From Chrysophaeum taylorii (lineage: Eukaryota; Sar; Pelagophyceae; Pelagomonadales; Pelagomonadaceae), in contig JAQMWT010000393.1 in the NCBI GenBank assembly GCA_029834535.1, forward strand, positions 168,378 to 232,377: a stretch of 64,000 nucleotides of DNA, in the 5' to 3' direction. Below, one piece after another: positions 10,299 to 20,815 of the stretch (position 1 is its first letter; each line of letters begins with the position of its first letter). Below the pieces are notes generated by a model. That model was not told where the DNA came from, did not search any database, and saw nothing but the letters and a program-made list of their open reading frames with translations. Made by a program: the position numbers and the translations under genes.

Positions 10299-12503
10299 GT
10301 GATGTCTGGTGAGAAGCGGCGTTTCGTGATCAAGCCGTTCCGGCCGCATAGCCAGATGGACGAGGAGCAGGCGAAAAAGATCTGGGGCTCGCTGCGCGAG
10401 GCGATCGCAGAGATCTATAACAAAAATGCGAGCGTCCTGTCGTTCGAGCAGCTGTACCGGAACGCGTACAACCTCGTGCTGCACAAGCACGGGGATTTGC
10501 TGTACGAGGGCGTGCGCGAGACGATTCGCGAGCGGCTGCAAACCGTGGCGTCGAGGATCACGCAAACGCCGAGCGACCAGCTCGTCGCGGAGGTGTGTCT
10601 CAAATGGGAGGAGCACAAAACAACAATGGAGATGATTAAGGACATATTGATGTACATGGACCGGACCTACGTGACCCAGCAGCGCAAGTTGCCCGTGTAT
10701 GATTTGGGACTGGTGGAGTTCCGCGACGCGATTAGAGACGAGAGCAAATCGCGGCTTCAGACGCTGTTGTTGGAAGCGGTGGCCTCGGAAAGGACGGCGT
10801 CGAGGATCGTGGACCGCGCCTCGATGAAGACCGCGCTACATATGTTGGCGCAGCTGGGCGCGGTGGACTCGACGCCGATGTACGAGGACGACTTCGAGTC
10901 GCCCTTTTTGGACGAGTCGAGAGCGTTTTATCAGCGCGAGGCGCTCGAGAATCTCAAGCTGCCTTGCCCCGAATACGTGCGCAAGGTGGAAGCGCGGTTA
11001 TGCGAGGAGCAGGAGCGCGAATATTTGCACCCCTCGTCGAGACCGAAAATTCTGCGATTGACCGAAAGGGAACTCGTCGAGGCGCACTCGAAACATCTCA
11101 TCGACGGGTTTTGCGCGCTGTTGAAGGACAACGACGTCGCCGAGCTCCGACGAATGCGAAACTTGTTTTCGCGGTGCGCTTCGACGATGGAATCGTTGCG
11201 AGACGCGTTTTACGACCACGTGCGACGAGAGGGGGAGGAGCTGTTGAACCAGGAACACGAGCCGGTCAAGCCGCTGCTGGCGATGCGCGACAAGTACCAC
11301 AACGTCGTCAACGACGCGTTCCAGGCCGAGACGGCGGCGCAAAAGAAGCTCAAGGACGCCTTCGAGGGATTTATTAATCGCGACTCGACGTGTGCGCAAG
11401 CCTTGGTCGTATTCATCGACGAGCTCATGCGGTCCGGGTTCAAGACGGTCGCCGAGGCCGACGTCGAGGCGCAGCTCGAGCGGATCATCGTCATCTTTCG
11501 TTACATCCAGGACAAGGACGTGTTCGAAAACGTCTACAAGCTCTACCTGTCGAAAAGACTGTTGTCGTCGAGATCCGTGTCGCACGAATATGAAAAGCAA
11601 ATGCTGGCTAAATTCAAGTCGGAGTGCGGGTACCAGTTCACGACCAAGCTCGAGGGCATGTTCGCCGACGTTCGCTTTTCCAAAGACGTCATGGACAAGT
11701 ACGCCCAGAAGGACCACCCCGAATTGGACGTGACCATGTTGACGCAGGGCTTTTGGCCGCTGTCCTTGACCTCCTCGAGATGCGTGTTGCCCGCGATCGT
11801 CGAGGACCAGTGCGTCGCGCCGTTCGAGGCGTTTTACTTGAGGTTGCACTCGGGCCGCAAGCTCGCGTGGCAGACTTCCTGCGGTACTGCAGAGGTCGCG
11901 CGGCTCGGTGCGAACTCCAAGCACGAGTTGACCGTGACAACCCACATGATGTGCGTCTTGATGTTGTTCAACGACCGCCGAACCCTGAGCCTCAAGGAGA
12001 TGGCGGCGATGACAAAAATCCAGCCGACGAACGAGCTCAAACGCCACGTCGTGAGCCTCTGCACGCCCAAGCACCGCGTCCTTCTTAAAAAATCAAAAGG
12101 CAAGGGCGTCGCCGACGACGACGAGTTTCGGGTCAACCCCGACTTCACATCCAAACTCAAGCGCGTCAAAATCCCGCTCGTGGCAGCCAAGGAGAGCTCG
12201 TCGTCGTCCGCGCAAGCCGCGGCCTCGGCGTCCTCGCCCGGACGCGCCGGCTCGGGCATCGCCGAGATACCGCGTGCCGTCGAGGAAGATCGTCGCCACC
12301 TCGTCGAGGCAAATATCGTCCGCATCATGAAGGCCCGCAAGAAACTCCAGCACAACGACCTCATCGCCGAGGTCACGCGACAGCTTACGCACCGCTTTTT
12401 CCCGCAACCACAGTTCATCAAAAAGTGCATCGAGTCGCTCCTCGACCGAGAATACATCGAGCGCGACAACCACGACTCGCGAACCTACAACTATCTCGCC
12501 TAG
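10299..12503 (+). CDS. CUL3: Cullin-3-type scaffold of CRL3 ubiquitin ligases
   Basis: Intronless, 734 residues, starting at tandem ATGs (10299 and 10302). The N-terminus follows CUL3: IWGSLREAIAEIY then LSFEQLYRNAYNLVLHKHG, the region that contacts BTB substrate adaptors. Cullin repeats run to about 370, and the cullin homology domain that binds the RING subunit follows. The C-terminal winged-helix/NEDD8 domain contains IVRIMKARKKLQHNDL, with K678 as the predicted neddylation site, and ends in the typical YIERDNHDSRTYNYLA. It would assemble E3 ligases with BTB proteins and RBX1. A low-complexity Ser/Ala insert (about 632-645) precedes the NEDD8 domain. Length and end motif suggest an intact gene. 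Confidence 0.95.
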   Translation: MMSGEKRRFVIKPFRPHSQMDEEQAKKIWGSLREAIAEIYNKNASVLSFEQLYRNAYNLVLHKHGDLLYEGVRETIRERLQTVASRITQTPSDQLVAEVCLKWEEHKTTMEMIKDILMYMDRTYVTQQRKLPVYDLGLVEFRDAIRDESKSRLQTLLLEAVASERTASRIVDRASMKTALHMLAQLGAVDSTPMYEDDFESPFLDESRAFYQREALENLKLPCPEYVRKVEARLCEEQEREYLHPSSRPKILRLTERELVEAHSKHLIDGFCALLKDNDVAELRRMRNLFSRCASTMESLRDAFYDHVRREGEELLNQEHEPVKPLLAMRDKYHNVVNDAFQAETAAQKKLKDAFEGFINRDSTCAQALVVFIDELMRSGFKTVAEADVEAQLERIIVIFRYIQDKDVFENVYKLYLSKRLLSSRSVSHEYEKQMLAKFKSECGYQFTTKLEGMFADVRFSKDVMDKYAQKDHPELDVTMLTQGFWPLSLTSSRCVLPAIVEDQCVAPFEAFYLRLHSGRKLAWQTSCGTAEVARLGANSKHELTVTTHMMCVLMLFNDRRTLSLKEMAAMTKIQPTNELKRHVVSLCTPKHRVLLKKSKGKGVADDDEFRVNPDFTSKLKRVKIPLVAAKESSSSSAQAAASASSPGRAGSGIAEIPRAVEEDRRHLVEANIVRIMKARKKLQHNDLIAEVTRQLTHRFFPQPQFIKKCIESLLDREYIERDNHDSRTYNYLA

Positions 12504-13107
12504 GAACACTAGCCGCCGCCGCCGCCGCCGCCCTTCGGCCGCTTGTAGGTCCCACTCCCCTTCTTTCCTCCGAAAGAGCAAACAAACGAACGCAGCACGT
12601 CCGACGACTTAGTTACTTCTCCTCGCGGGTTTCTCTCATTTCGCATTTTTTAGCGAAGGGAGCGCGCGACGAGGAGGACGAGGACGGACGTCGACGAGGC
12701 CGCGTCCCTCGAGCACGCGCGCTCCTCGCAGCTTGAATGCTCGGCGGCATTCGTCCAACCCGGTCTTCCTCTTTCACCCCGCCCCGCCGAAGGAGAAAGA
12801 TTAGAAAGAGGAGGTGGTCCTCTCCCTTTCGCCATCGCAGCCGTCAGCGTGCGCCAGCATCTCGGGAAATTGTTCTAATATATATATTCTCAAGTGACCA
12901 CGAGGAGGGTTTAGGATTGGGTGGTTCCTGAGGTCGACTCGACGACGCTTGGGGGCGTCGCGCTCCGGAGCTGGTCGACTTGACGTCGTCGTGCACCTGT
13001 GAGCGTGGTAAATTTATGATGGAAGAGCGGCGGCTTGAGGAAGGAAGGAAGGAAGGGAGGAAGGAAGGGAGGAAGGAAGGAAGGCGCGGGCAAGGTGGGG
13101 TTTTTGT
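12504..13107. other. Gene-free stretch with GGAA repeat
   Basis: 3' flank of cullin-3. No gene recognised. It carries a (GGAA)n tract with GGGA interruptions at about 13037-13084. Confidence 0.5.
13037..13084. repeat. (GGAA)n microsatellite
   Basis: GGAA/GGGA tetranucleotides. The complementary CCTT type recurs at 26341-26444. Confidence 0.9.
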
Positions 13108-14925
13108 TTAAGCGTCGGCCGTGGTGGATCGGCGGGATGCTCTCGCAACCAAGGCCTCCTCGACAGACTTTCTTCGTTCTTCGGCAATCTTACGACGTTT
13201 GGTCGATAAGTATTTCCCGAGACCCTTGTCCTTATTCACGTCGACGTATGGTTCGTTTCCGTCGCCGTCACCACGAAGTGCGTAGTCGGCGTCGTGGGAT
13301 TGTGGTCGCTCGGTGTTCGACCAGCGTCGTTGGACGCCCGTCGCGTTCGCGAGAGCATTCTGCGCCAGGATCCGAGACGCGAGCACGTCGCGTCGATGCA
13401 TCACGTGGCACGACGTGCAGTAGGAAGTGCCGTGTGCCTTCCACGACCCGTGGACGTACTGCTTCACAACCCCCCCACAAAAACAGCAGGTCCAGTTGGA
13501 CCGGTGTTCGCCGGTGTATGCCGACGAGACGTTGTCGCGCTGGGTGATCTCCTTGGCCACCTGCTTCTCGGGCGCGCTGTCAACGCTGACTTTGATTGCT
13601 TGCTTCGGCCCGAGAAACTTCGCGGCACGGTCGCCGTACCCGAGGCTTACCCGCATTCGCGGCGGCGCGACGCGGTTTGCCACGCCCGCCCGCCACGACT
13701 GCTTGCGCTGGATCAGCGCCATGCGCTGGCGCTTGGACCTGTTGCTGTTCTCGATGATGTTGCCTCGGTCGTGGTTTTTGAGGTACGTCTTGAGCGCGTC
13801 GAGCACATCCTCCTTTGTCTGGGGGTTGCGGCGCCGCTCGTCGTCGATGTCAATTTCCAACGGCGCTTGCATATCGTCTTTCCGAGCTTCTTGCTCCCTT
13901 GCCCAGCGGCTGTTGCGCCTCCTGACGTGATTCTCGATTCGGGCTTTGTTGCGCATGTCCCTCGCAGAAACCCGCAACGTCGTCCACAACGCGCTCTGGT
14001 CCCGCGGGTCGCGGAAGTGCGAGCGTATGCGTCGCGATCGACGTCCTTAGGCTCGGGCCTTTTCGTGCAGACGCGCACGTTTCGAGTTGAGCTCGCAATC
14101 GGCTCGCAGGCCAACACCCTCGGCCTTGCCACGATCGACCACGTGCATGCAGACGGGGTACTTGATCCCCGGATCAATCGCCCAGAAGATGTCGCAGTCG
14201 TCGAGGTTCAAGCCGCCATCGCCGTCCGCTTCCGCCGGTGGCTGTTCGGGCGGCCGGGGTCGCATGGGCGGCTGGATCAGTGGGCGTCCCAAATGGGGGC
14301 GTTGCGCTGACAGTCGCTCCGCGAGCAACTGGTGTTGCGCGAGTTGCTCGTGCATCGGCGTTCTCGCGCCCGCTCGAGGACTCTCGGACTCGCCGGCGTC
14401 GGCGTGTCTGTTTTTGGTTTTGCGCTACGTTTATAGCGATCTCGGCGTCGATGGGCGCAAAGTCCATCTTCGCTTCGGCAGCGCACATCCTGAGCTCGTC
14501 GAAGGTCGTCGGATTCTCGTTTAGAACAGACGTAACGGCTTCGACCGTGCCTTGGGATAAAGACGGGCGACAGCGTGAAGTACTCGCGCTGTTACCGTCG
14601 AACGCCGCATCGAGGGCCCTGCATGCCCCGACGTACGCACGTGGCGTCGGATATTTCGAATCCGCGTTGTCGACATCCGCCAGCACGTCGTACGCGAGGG
14701 CATGCATTGCGATGTTTCGCCGAGTGTGCGAGAGGTGGACCAACGAATTCAACCCGCGTCGCCAGATGCCGATCACGAGTGCGATTTGCCCAGGTTGTCC
14801 TCGAAGACGGGCCCGCTTTCGCGGTAAAACGATGAGAGGTAGTCAATGTGCGTGCGGGCCTCGTACGCCGAGTGCCATGCCGCGAAGCGCTTGCTCTGGG
14901 CATTTCCTGTGTCATACCACACTAC
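13108..14925 (-). pseudogene. Fanzor-like (eukaryotic TnpB-type) RNA-guided nuclease gene, broken
   Basis: Three minus-strand frame segments together give the Fanzor layout. Segment 14776 to ~14400 is helical (LNSLVHLSHTRRNIAMHA). Segment 14355-14047 has the RuvC-I-like motif IFWAIDPGIKYPVCM with the catalytic Asp. Segment 13989-13108 has a basic helical region, GYGDRAAKFLG, then GEHRSNWTCCFCGG, a second Cys pair in YCTSCHVMHRRDVLASRIL and the RD of RuvC-III. The C4 zinc finger followed by RD is the hallmark of TnpB/Fanzor. The middle and last segments share a frame but are split by TAA at 14047-14049, and the first lies in another frame. No intron of the local type repairs the breaks. A further open segment at about 14912-14773 may belong to it. 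It abuts the truncated copia element. Confidence 0.6.
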
Positions 14926-14939
14926 ACGACACGCGATGA

Positions 14940-16772
14940 TGCGACTCTACCTTTTCGCTTTGGCCGGTCCTCCTCTCCTTCCGACACCGATGGACTCGAA
15001 CCTGCCGTAAGGTTGCCCCCCTTGGTTCTCGGGCGCCCGCTCGCCATCGGTACTTCTTCTTCTCTCACCCTCCATTCATCAAGTCCTTTTCCTCCACCAA
15101 TGCCCTTACCGCTCTGCTCACTGCTCGTGAGCGCGACTACCTGCACAGCACCAACCTTCGCCTCGTCGTCTACGATACCGGGGCCAACGTCAATCTCTTC
15201 AATTCTCCTGCTGGTTTCACTGACCTTGACAACACTCAACAGCACTCAATCACTTCTGCTATCGGCTCTGGCTCTGTTTCTGGTTCTAGTACTGCTCACT
15301 TAACGTTCCCTTCCATTGGTCCTCTCGACAATCGTGGTCTTCCTTCTCCTGCACCCACTCTTTCCGCCCCTCATGCTATCCATGTCGCGTTCCCGCATAC
15401 CCTCATCTCTCCTGGCCTTGGTGACAAACGGATTCTTTCGGATCATGCCCTTGAGCAAGTTGGTTACGATTGTCATACGATTCAGGCTGTTGGCCCTACT
15501 CATCCGCAACGAATTTTACGTCACCGTCAAACGCATCACGTTATTCCCCTGCTTCGTCGCTGTGGTCTTCTTTTGATCGTCTGTTGGATCGGCAATACGA
15601 CTGCTGCGCCCTATGCGAACTTCGTTTCACCTTTTGTGGCATTTTCTTCTTACCCTCGCGTACATGACCCTTGTGCGTTTCCCGTTGTGTCACAACGCAC
15701 TCAACTTACTTTCGACCTTTGGCATGCTCGTCTTGGTCATTATAGTCCCTCTTATATCCGACGTCTGTCTTCTCTCGCTGTTGGCGCACCGTTTTTCCCC
15801 AGCTCCGCGTCGCTTTCTTTTTGTCCTGCTTGTGCTCTAGGTAAAATGCATGCTGCGCATGTTGGCCAACGTAAAGCACATGCCACCACTTCCACCTCGC
15901 TTCCTGCCTCCGAGCCTTTGTCTCGTCCACGTGCCGTTGCGACCTATCTTATTATCCACGCCGATCTCATGTTCACGGGCGTTCCTTCTTTCATTTATCA
16001 AGACCGAGCCATCCTTACGTTTGTCGATGATCATACGCGCCGCCGCACACAATACTTTGCTCCACGACACGACGCACTTACGAACGCTCGTCAACTCGAA
16101 CTTTTTCTGTCTACCGTGGTTCGCCCATTTGGATATCGTATCGCCCTCATCTACACCGATCGTGACCGCTCTCTTATGGGCCAATTCGAAACCTTCTGTC
16201 TGGGCAACAACATCGCCCTCAAACGGGCTCCTGCTGCTCAGTCCAAAACTTCACAGGCGCACGCTTTTTCTGGTGTTGTGGAACGCTCTCATCGCGCAAC
16301 TGCTGATATTACTCGCACTCTTTTGGTGCATGCGCAACGTCCACCCGATTTTTGGCGTTGGGCCATGGAAACGGCTGACTTCATCTCCGAGCGCATACCA
16401 AACGCCTCTAACCCTGGTTACATGACGCCATATGAAATGCTACATGAAACTCTCCCCCGTGTCGATTTTCTTCGTGTTTGGGGCTGTCATGCTACAATTC
16501 TTACTGGCGACAAATGGCCTACCAAAACTATAACAGGTATCTTCATTGGGTATCCCTCTGCCGGAACTGGTTATCGCATATTGCTTCAACGCTTCACTGG
16601 ACCGGTCATCCGTACGTCTATTGACGTTGTTTTTGACGAAAATTTTGCTATGCGTAAGTCTCTGTCCTCCCAACCCCTTCCTCCTCCTCTTGTGGATTCT
16701 CGTTTTCCTGACTTATTTTATTATGACCCTCGTTTGTCTTCCGCTGTTGCTCCCTTGTCTCCTGTTTCTTGA
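14940..16772 (+). pseudogene. Copia pol, protease and integrase part
   Basis: One frame is open from 14940 to the TGA at 16772. The protease-like segment has VVYDTGANVNLF at about 15160-15195, with the D-T-G active site. The GAG-pre-integrase region follows (LWHARLGHYS, then CPACALGKMH). The integrase core has the Asp residues in IHADLMF and IYTDRDRS and the Glu in VVERSHRATADIT, then WRWAMETADFISERIPN and WGCHATI. These motifs are intact. Gag sequence is absent upstream. It ends before the reverse transcriptase, which is in another frame. Confidence 0.8.
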
Positions 16773-16801
16773 TGCTCAGGAGCCGGCCTTATCGGGACTG
16801 A

Positions 16802-18241
16802 TCACCCCAGAAACATGACCACAACCGTCAACGGACAATACGAAACGTGCACCATTACGTCGAGCCACACGGGGCCGACCGCGCAAAGTCGACCAAAGCG
16901 CATTACAAACAAACACTCAACCAACGAACTTTCATTCTGGCGTTTGTCCACAACGCAGTGTCGATTCTGTTCCCTCCTGTCACAATGTCGATTCTGTTTG
17001 CTCTGTCGCTTCTGTTTCCTCCTGTCTCTTCGCATGTCTCTTATTCTAGCTTTCGTTTGTTAGTTCATTATGTCTTCCTTCCCCTTTGTCTAGCTAACAC
17101 CCTTGTAGATCCCCGTGCACATGTTTATTACTCTGCTTCCGAAGAAACCTCTCAGTATTCATACATTGACGAGTCAACCGTTACTTCCACCCATTTACGT
17201 GAAGCTTTAGCTCAGACCAATCCTGAGCGTCCTGGCTGGTTGCAAGCCATCGCCAAAGAATATCATTCCCTCGGTCAGCTTGGTTGCTGGGATGTTGATC
17301 GCGTTCCTTCGACTTTTTCTGGCAACATCTGTACCCTCAAGTGGATCCTCCGCAAGAAGTATGACTCTGGCCGCTTCAAATCGTACAAGGCTCGCCTCGT
17401 TGTCCGCGGTTACACCCAGGTTCGCGGCATTGATTATCACGACACCTACTCGCCGGTTGCTAACATCGTCACGATACGCTTCTTTCTAACTTTTGTTGCT
17501 GTTCATGACTGGGATCTGCACAAGTTGGATGTCAGCTCCGCTTTTATCCAAGCTCCCATTGACGAAGACATCTATGTCTGGCCACCCGAAGGCTATGCTC
17601 CTCGCCAACCCACCGATGGTTCCAAAATCGTTTACAAGCTCCGTCGCTCTTGGTATGGTTGCAAACAAGCTTGTCGTAATTGGTGGCTTTATTTGGAACG
17701 CTTCCTTGTCAGTGATTGTGGCTTCGTCCGCGGATCTGGTGACACTTGCAATTACAAGCTCGTGCTTAATTCTACCGTCGTCCTACGTCTCGTTCTTGTC
17801 GTTGATGATCTTCTTGTGGCGCACCCTCGCCATTGCATTGGCCATTACCAAGCCTTCTTTTTCCGTTTCCGAACCTTCACTGACGTCAACGAGCTTGATC
17901 TCACCACTTACGTTGGTCTTCGCATTACGCGTGACCGCCCTCGACGCACGTTCACTCTTGACCAATCCCATGCTATCCGTGAAATCCTTACCGAACATCG
18001 CTTCATCAACAGTAAACCCGAACTGACTCCCGCTCCCAAAGGTCTTCATCTTTCTGCGGCTGATTGTCCTGCTCCTGGTTCTCCAGATCACATCTTCATG
18101 GGGCGCATCCCTTTTCGTCGTATTGTTGGTTGCGTTCTATTTATTTCCATTAAGACTCGCCCTGATATCACTTGGTCCGTCAATCAGTGTGCGCGTTTGG
18201 TCCGTCAATCAGTGTGCGCGTTTTTCACACAATCCTGGTAA
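16802..18241 (+). pseudogene. Copia pol, reverse transcriptase part
   Basis: Frame open from 16802 to 18241. RVT_2 motifs are clear: WLQAIAKEYHSL, CTLKWILRKKYDSG, KARLVVRGYTQV, DYHDTYSPVANI, LHKLDVSSAFIQAP, LRRSWYGCKQA and VVDDLLVA. The usual YVDD catalytic box reads VVDD here; both Asp are kept. The first ~80 residues are a repetitive, Phe/Ser-rich linker (SILFPPV and SILFALSLLFPPV). The frame derails at the 25-bp duplication starting at 18174, just before the RNase H domain. Confidence 0.8.
18174..18223 (+). repeat. 25-bp perfect tandem duplication in copia pol
   Basis: The 25 bases at 18174-18198 (GGTCCGTCAATCAG to GCGCGTTT) are repeated exactly at 18199-18223. Twenty-five is one more than a multiple of three, which explains the shift from the reverse transcriptase frame into the RNase H frame. 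Confidence 0.95.
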
Positions 18242-18791
18242 ACCCCACTGGCACGCTTTATCCCACACTCTGCGTTATCTCAACGGTTCTCAGGATCTTC
18301 CCCTTATTCTTGGTCGTGATTCTACCCTTCGTCTCTGTGGTTATTCCGACTCCAGCTGGGCCGACGACCCTGATGACCGCCACTCCACTACTGATTTTTG
18401 TTTTCTCCTTGCTGGCTCTATGATAGCCTACTGCTCCCGCTCGCAGTACCTCCTCGCCCGCTCTTCTTTTGAAGCTGAATTGCTCGCTCTTTACGCCGCT
18501 ACTGCCGAGCTCTCTTGGCTTCTCAAACTTTTTGATGACTTTGATCTCCCTCGTCACACGGTCCCAATGTATGTCGATAATAGCACCACCGTCACCCAAG
18601 TCCGTCTCCAATCTCTCACGCGGCGCACCCGCCATATTGATATTCGCTTTTACAGCACCGCCGAATATCATCGCAACCACATCATTGATCTCCAACACAT
18701 TACTCGCCTTGACAACCTTAGCGATATCTTCACCCGCAGTACGGAAGCTCCTTCCTTCCTCCGGCTTCGTGCTCGTTACCTCACCTCGTGA
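18199..18791 (+). pseudogene. Copia pol, RNase H part
   Basis: Downstream of the duplication the frame resumes with CARFSHNPGKPHWHAL, then GYSDSSWADDPDDRHST (the copia RNase H DxDWAxD-type box), ISYCSR-like MIAYCSRSQY, SSFEAELLALYAATAEL and VDNSTTVTQV. It ends at TGA 18789-18791, typical of the copia C-terminus. Catalytic acidic residues appear intact. Confidence 0.8.
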
Positions 18792-18860
18792 CTTCGCCCT
18801 GATATCTCCTGTTTCTTTCTGCCACAATGCCTCTACTGACGTCTTTACATGTCGACTGCT

Positions 18861-19206
18861 AAGAGGGGGGTGTGTGTGGTGAGCATGAAGGATGTGGGTG
18901 GGTTTGTGAGGTATGAGGGATGTGCCTGACGGGCGGAGATAAGTACCCGGGACCTAGTCGGGGTCATCGCCGAGGCGTCTTCCTCAAAGCTTCTCCTCTG
19001 TGAGCGTCTCACTTACCCCTTTTTCCTTCTTCCTTTTTCTTTCTTTTCCAGCACCTGTGTGAGAACCTCACACTTACCCCTTTTTCCTTTTCTTTAATTT
19101 CCAGCACCTGTGTAAGGAAGCTATGACACTTACCCCTGCACCACGTATCCAGTATCCCTACGTCATTCCCTTATCGCTAGTCTAACGCCCCATTCCAGTT
19201 GTAACA
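18861..19206 (+). repeat. Copia polypurine tract and 3' LTR
   Basis: PPT AAGAGGGGGG at 18861-18870, LTR start TGTGTGTGG at 18871. The LTR body matches fragments near 27670-27785, 20380-20600 (inverted) and 55830-55930 (inverted). The second half contains two near-copies of a block running from CACTTACCCCTTTTTCC to CCAGCACCTGTGT. The end near TAACA at 19206 is inferred because the satellite starts shortly after. Confidence 0.65.
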
Positions 19207-19219
19207 ATTTTATTGTACA

Positions 19220-19590
19220 ACAAGTGCAGGCCAGTAAGTTCAACTAGTCCCAATCTCTAACCCCTGGTCAGTAAGTTCACCTCGTCCAAATCTCTAACCC
19301 CAGTAAGTTCGGCGTAAACCCGCTCGGGCTCTCACACCCACTCCTTCGAGCTCGTCGCTCTCACCTCCGCCAATCTAAGCTGCTTTGATACGCACACGCC
19401 GCTAACCTTTGAGTTTACTCTAAAACCCCCAGTAAGTTCACCTGGCCCCAGTAAGTTCACCTATAACTAACTAACTTCAGACCTCTCCCGAGCATGGGAG
19501 CCAGGCCGGACCGACAGGAGTCTTACTCCAGTAAGTTCACCTGGTCCAAACAAGCTCACCTGGTCCCAGTTATAGTTCACCTACAGTGCG
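19220..19590. repeat. GTAAGTTCACC satellite array, copy A
   Basis: At least eight spaced occurrences of CAGTAAGTTCACCTGGTCC or close variants, often followed by AATCTCTAACCCC. Spacing is irregular (about 20-60 bp). Confidence 0.8.
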
Positions 19591-19666
19591 CGTATAGACG
19601 CCGGGAGGGGGCTTATCGGTATTGCGCAGCACGTGTGGGGTAGGGTGGAGTCTTCGACTCAGAAGA

Positions 19667-19987
19667 TCATATCCTCGGGGTTGCCGATCGACAGAGAGCC
19701 ACGTAGAGCTGGACGTGGCAGAAGACGGGCTTGGGCAAGAGGACGCCGACCTCGCGGGGTGTCTGGCCCTGGCTCTTGTTGATCGTTTGGCGTCGGCGGG
19801 GCTTAAGAGATACAGGTTGGAGGAGCTCGGTGACAACGACACGATCGATCATGTATCTGGTACCGTTGGCCGTGCGACGGGTCGAGGTTGCGAAGACTTT
19901 AAGCTCGCGATCAAAGTCAGCATGCCGTTGGTTGTCAGGGAGTTGAAAACTCGACTGTAAAGAGCGAGGCGTCGTCTTCCGACCCAA
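19667..19987 (-). pseudogene. Helitron-type Pif1 helicase C-terminal scar, copy A
   Basis: The minus-strand frame contains NGTRYMIDRVVVTEL, then QTINKSQGQTPREVGVLLP, KPVFCHVQLYVALCRS. These match the C-terminal helicase motifs of Helitron Rep/Hel proteins (NGTR, INKxQGQT, VGVYLP, VFSHGQLYVALSR). The segment usually found between KPRRR and TINKSQG is missing, so this is a deleted relic. About 200 further bases up to 20210 match copy C without recognised coding content. Confidence 0.75.
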
Positions 19988-20224
19988 CCTAGTCGGCCGA
20001 AAAGAACTCCGACGCCTCGTCTCCGGGAAAAAAGGCCGCGGTCATGCGCGCGTTGTCAGCATCGACAACATCGTTTCGACGGGGCGTGAGAATGGCGCGC
20101 TGAAAGAGCCGCCGCGGGTCGTGGAAACAGTCTGCGAGGTCGCCGTAGACGGATTGGGAGGATCAATGTCTGGCTCGCGCGCCTACCTGATCCTTACCCT
20201 GAATCTTTTGACATCCATTAAAGA

Positions 20225-20702
20225 CATCCTTCATGCTCCCCACACACACCCCCCTCTTAGCAGTCGACATTTAAAGGCAAAGAGACCCCCCCTCTTAGCA
20301 GTCGACATTTAAAGACAAAGAGACACCCACACACACACCCCTCTTAGCAGTCGACGTTTAAAGACAAAGAGACAGACTCTCACTGTCGATGACCCCGACT
20401 AGGTCCAGCGAACTTATCTCCGCCCGTCAGGCACATCCCTCCTACCCCACAAACCCACCCACATCCTTCGTGCCCCCCCCCACACACCCCTCTCTTAGCA
20501 GTCGACATTTAAAGACAAAGAGACAGACACACACGTACTTATCTCCGCCCGTCAGGCACATCCCTCCTCCCCCACAAACCCACCCACACCCTTCATGCCC
20601 CCCCCCCCCCCCCCCCTCTTAGCAGTCGACATTTACAGACACACAACCCCCTCTTAGGAGTCGACCTTTAAAGACAAACAGACAGACAAACAAACAAACA
20701 TC
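20225..20702 (-). repeat. Run of six copia 3'-end fragments
   Basis: CTCTTAGCAGTCGACATTTA or a close variant (complement of the copia PPT and its upstream bases) occurs six times, near 20254, 20291, 20342, 20496, 20617 and 20651. Two copies carry about 100 bp of LTR, with CGCCCGTCAGGCACATCCCT. A poly-C run sits at about 20598-20617. This looks like serial partial duplication of one copia end. Confidence 0.75.
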
Positions 20703-20815
20703 CGTAAATATATTACACACACATTGTGGTGGTCCCTCGGCCTCTTGGTCATCATCATCATCATCATCTTCATCACCTTTTCATCGACGAGGGGGACGCG
20801 CAAGGAACAGCAACG

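Larger units (their letters stand above)
14940..19206 (+). mobile_element. Ty1/copia LTR retrotransposon, 5'-truncated
   Basis: Order is protease, integrase, reverse transcriptase, RNase H, polypurine tract, 3' LTR, i.e. the copia order. No gag and no 5' LTR are found: the pol frame opens at 14940, directly beside the Fanzor relic. The 3' LTR begins TGTGTGTGG at 18871 after AAGAGGGGGG and probably ends near TAACA at 19206. Pol is split by a frame change around 16772-16802 and by a 25-bp tandem duplication at 18174. Codon use is AT-richer than host genes. The element cannot be autonomous as it stands. Confidence 0.85.
19220..20702 (-). mobile_element. Composite Helitron-like repeat, copy A
   Basis: From its outer end ACAAGTGCAGGCCAGTAAG (19220) it has a degenerate satellite of CAGTAAGTTCACCTGGTCC units (to about 19590), a unique 100-bp block shared with the other copies (TTTGAGTTTACTC, CTTTGATACGCACACG), a Helitron-type helicase scar (19667-19987), a shared tail to about 20210, and a run of copia 3'-end fragments. 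Copies B (27625-29261) and C (48453-49544) have the same order in the opposite orientation, and part of it recurs at 43800-43900. Confidence 0.65.

Noticed and set aside
10998-12074. 358-codon minus-strand frame
   Set aside because: Antisense shadow of cullin-3.
13294-14310. 338-codon plus-strand frame
   Set aside because: Antisense of the Fanzor relic, which has recognisable motifs on the minus strand.
14990-15006. tRNA-like box B or primer-binding site (GGACTCGAACCTGCC)
   Set aside because: The T-arm does not pair, no acceptor stem follows, and it lies inside the copia pol frame.
19220-19590. CRISPR-like array of short repeats
   Set aside because: Spacing is irregular, units are diverged, and the array belongs to a eukaryotic transposon that recurs twice more.
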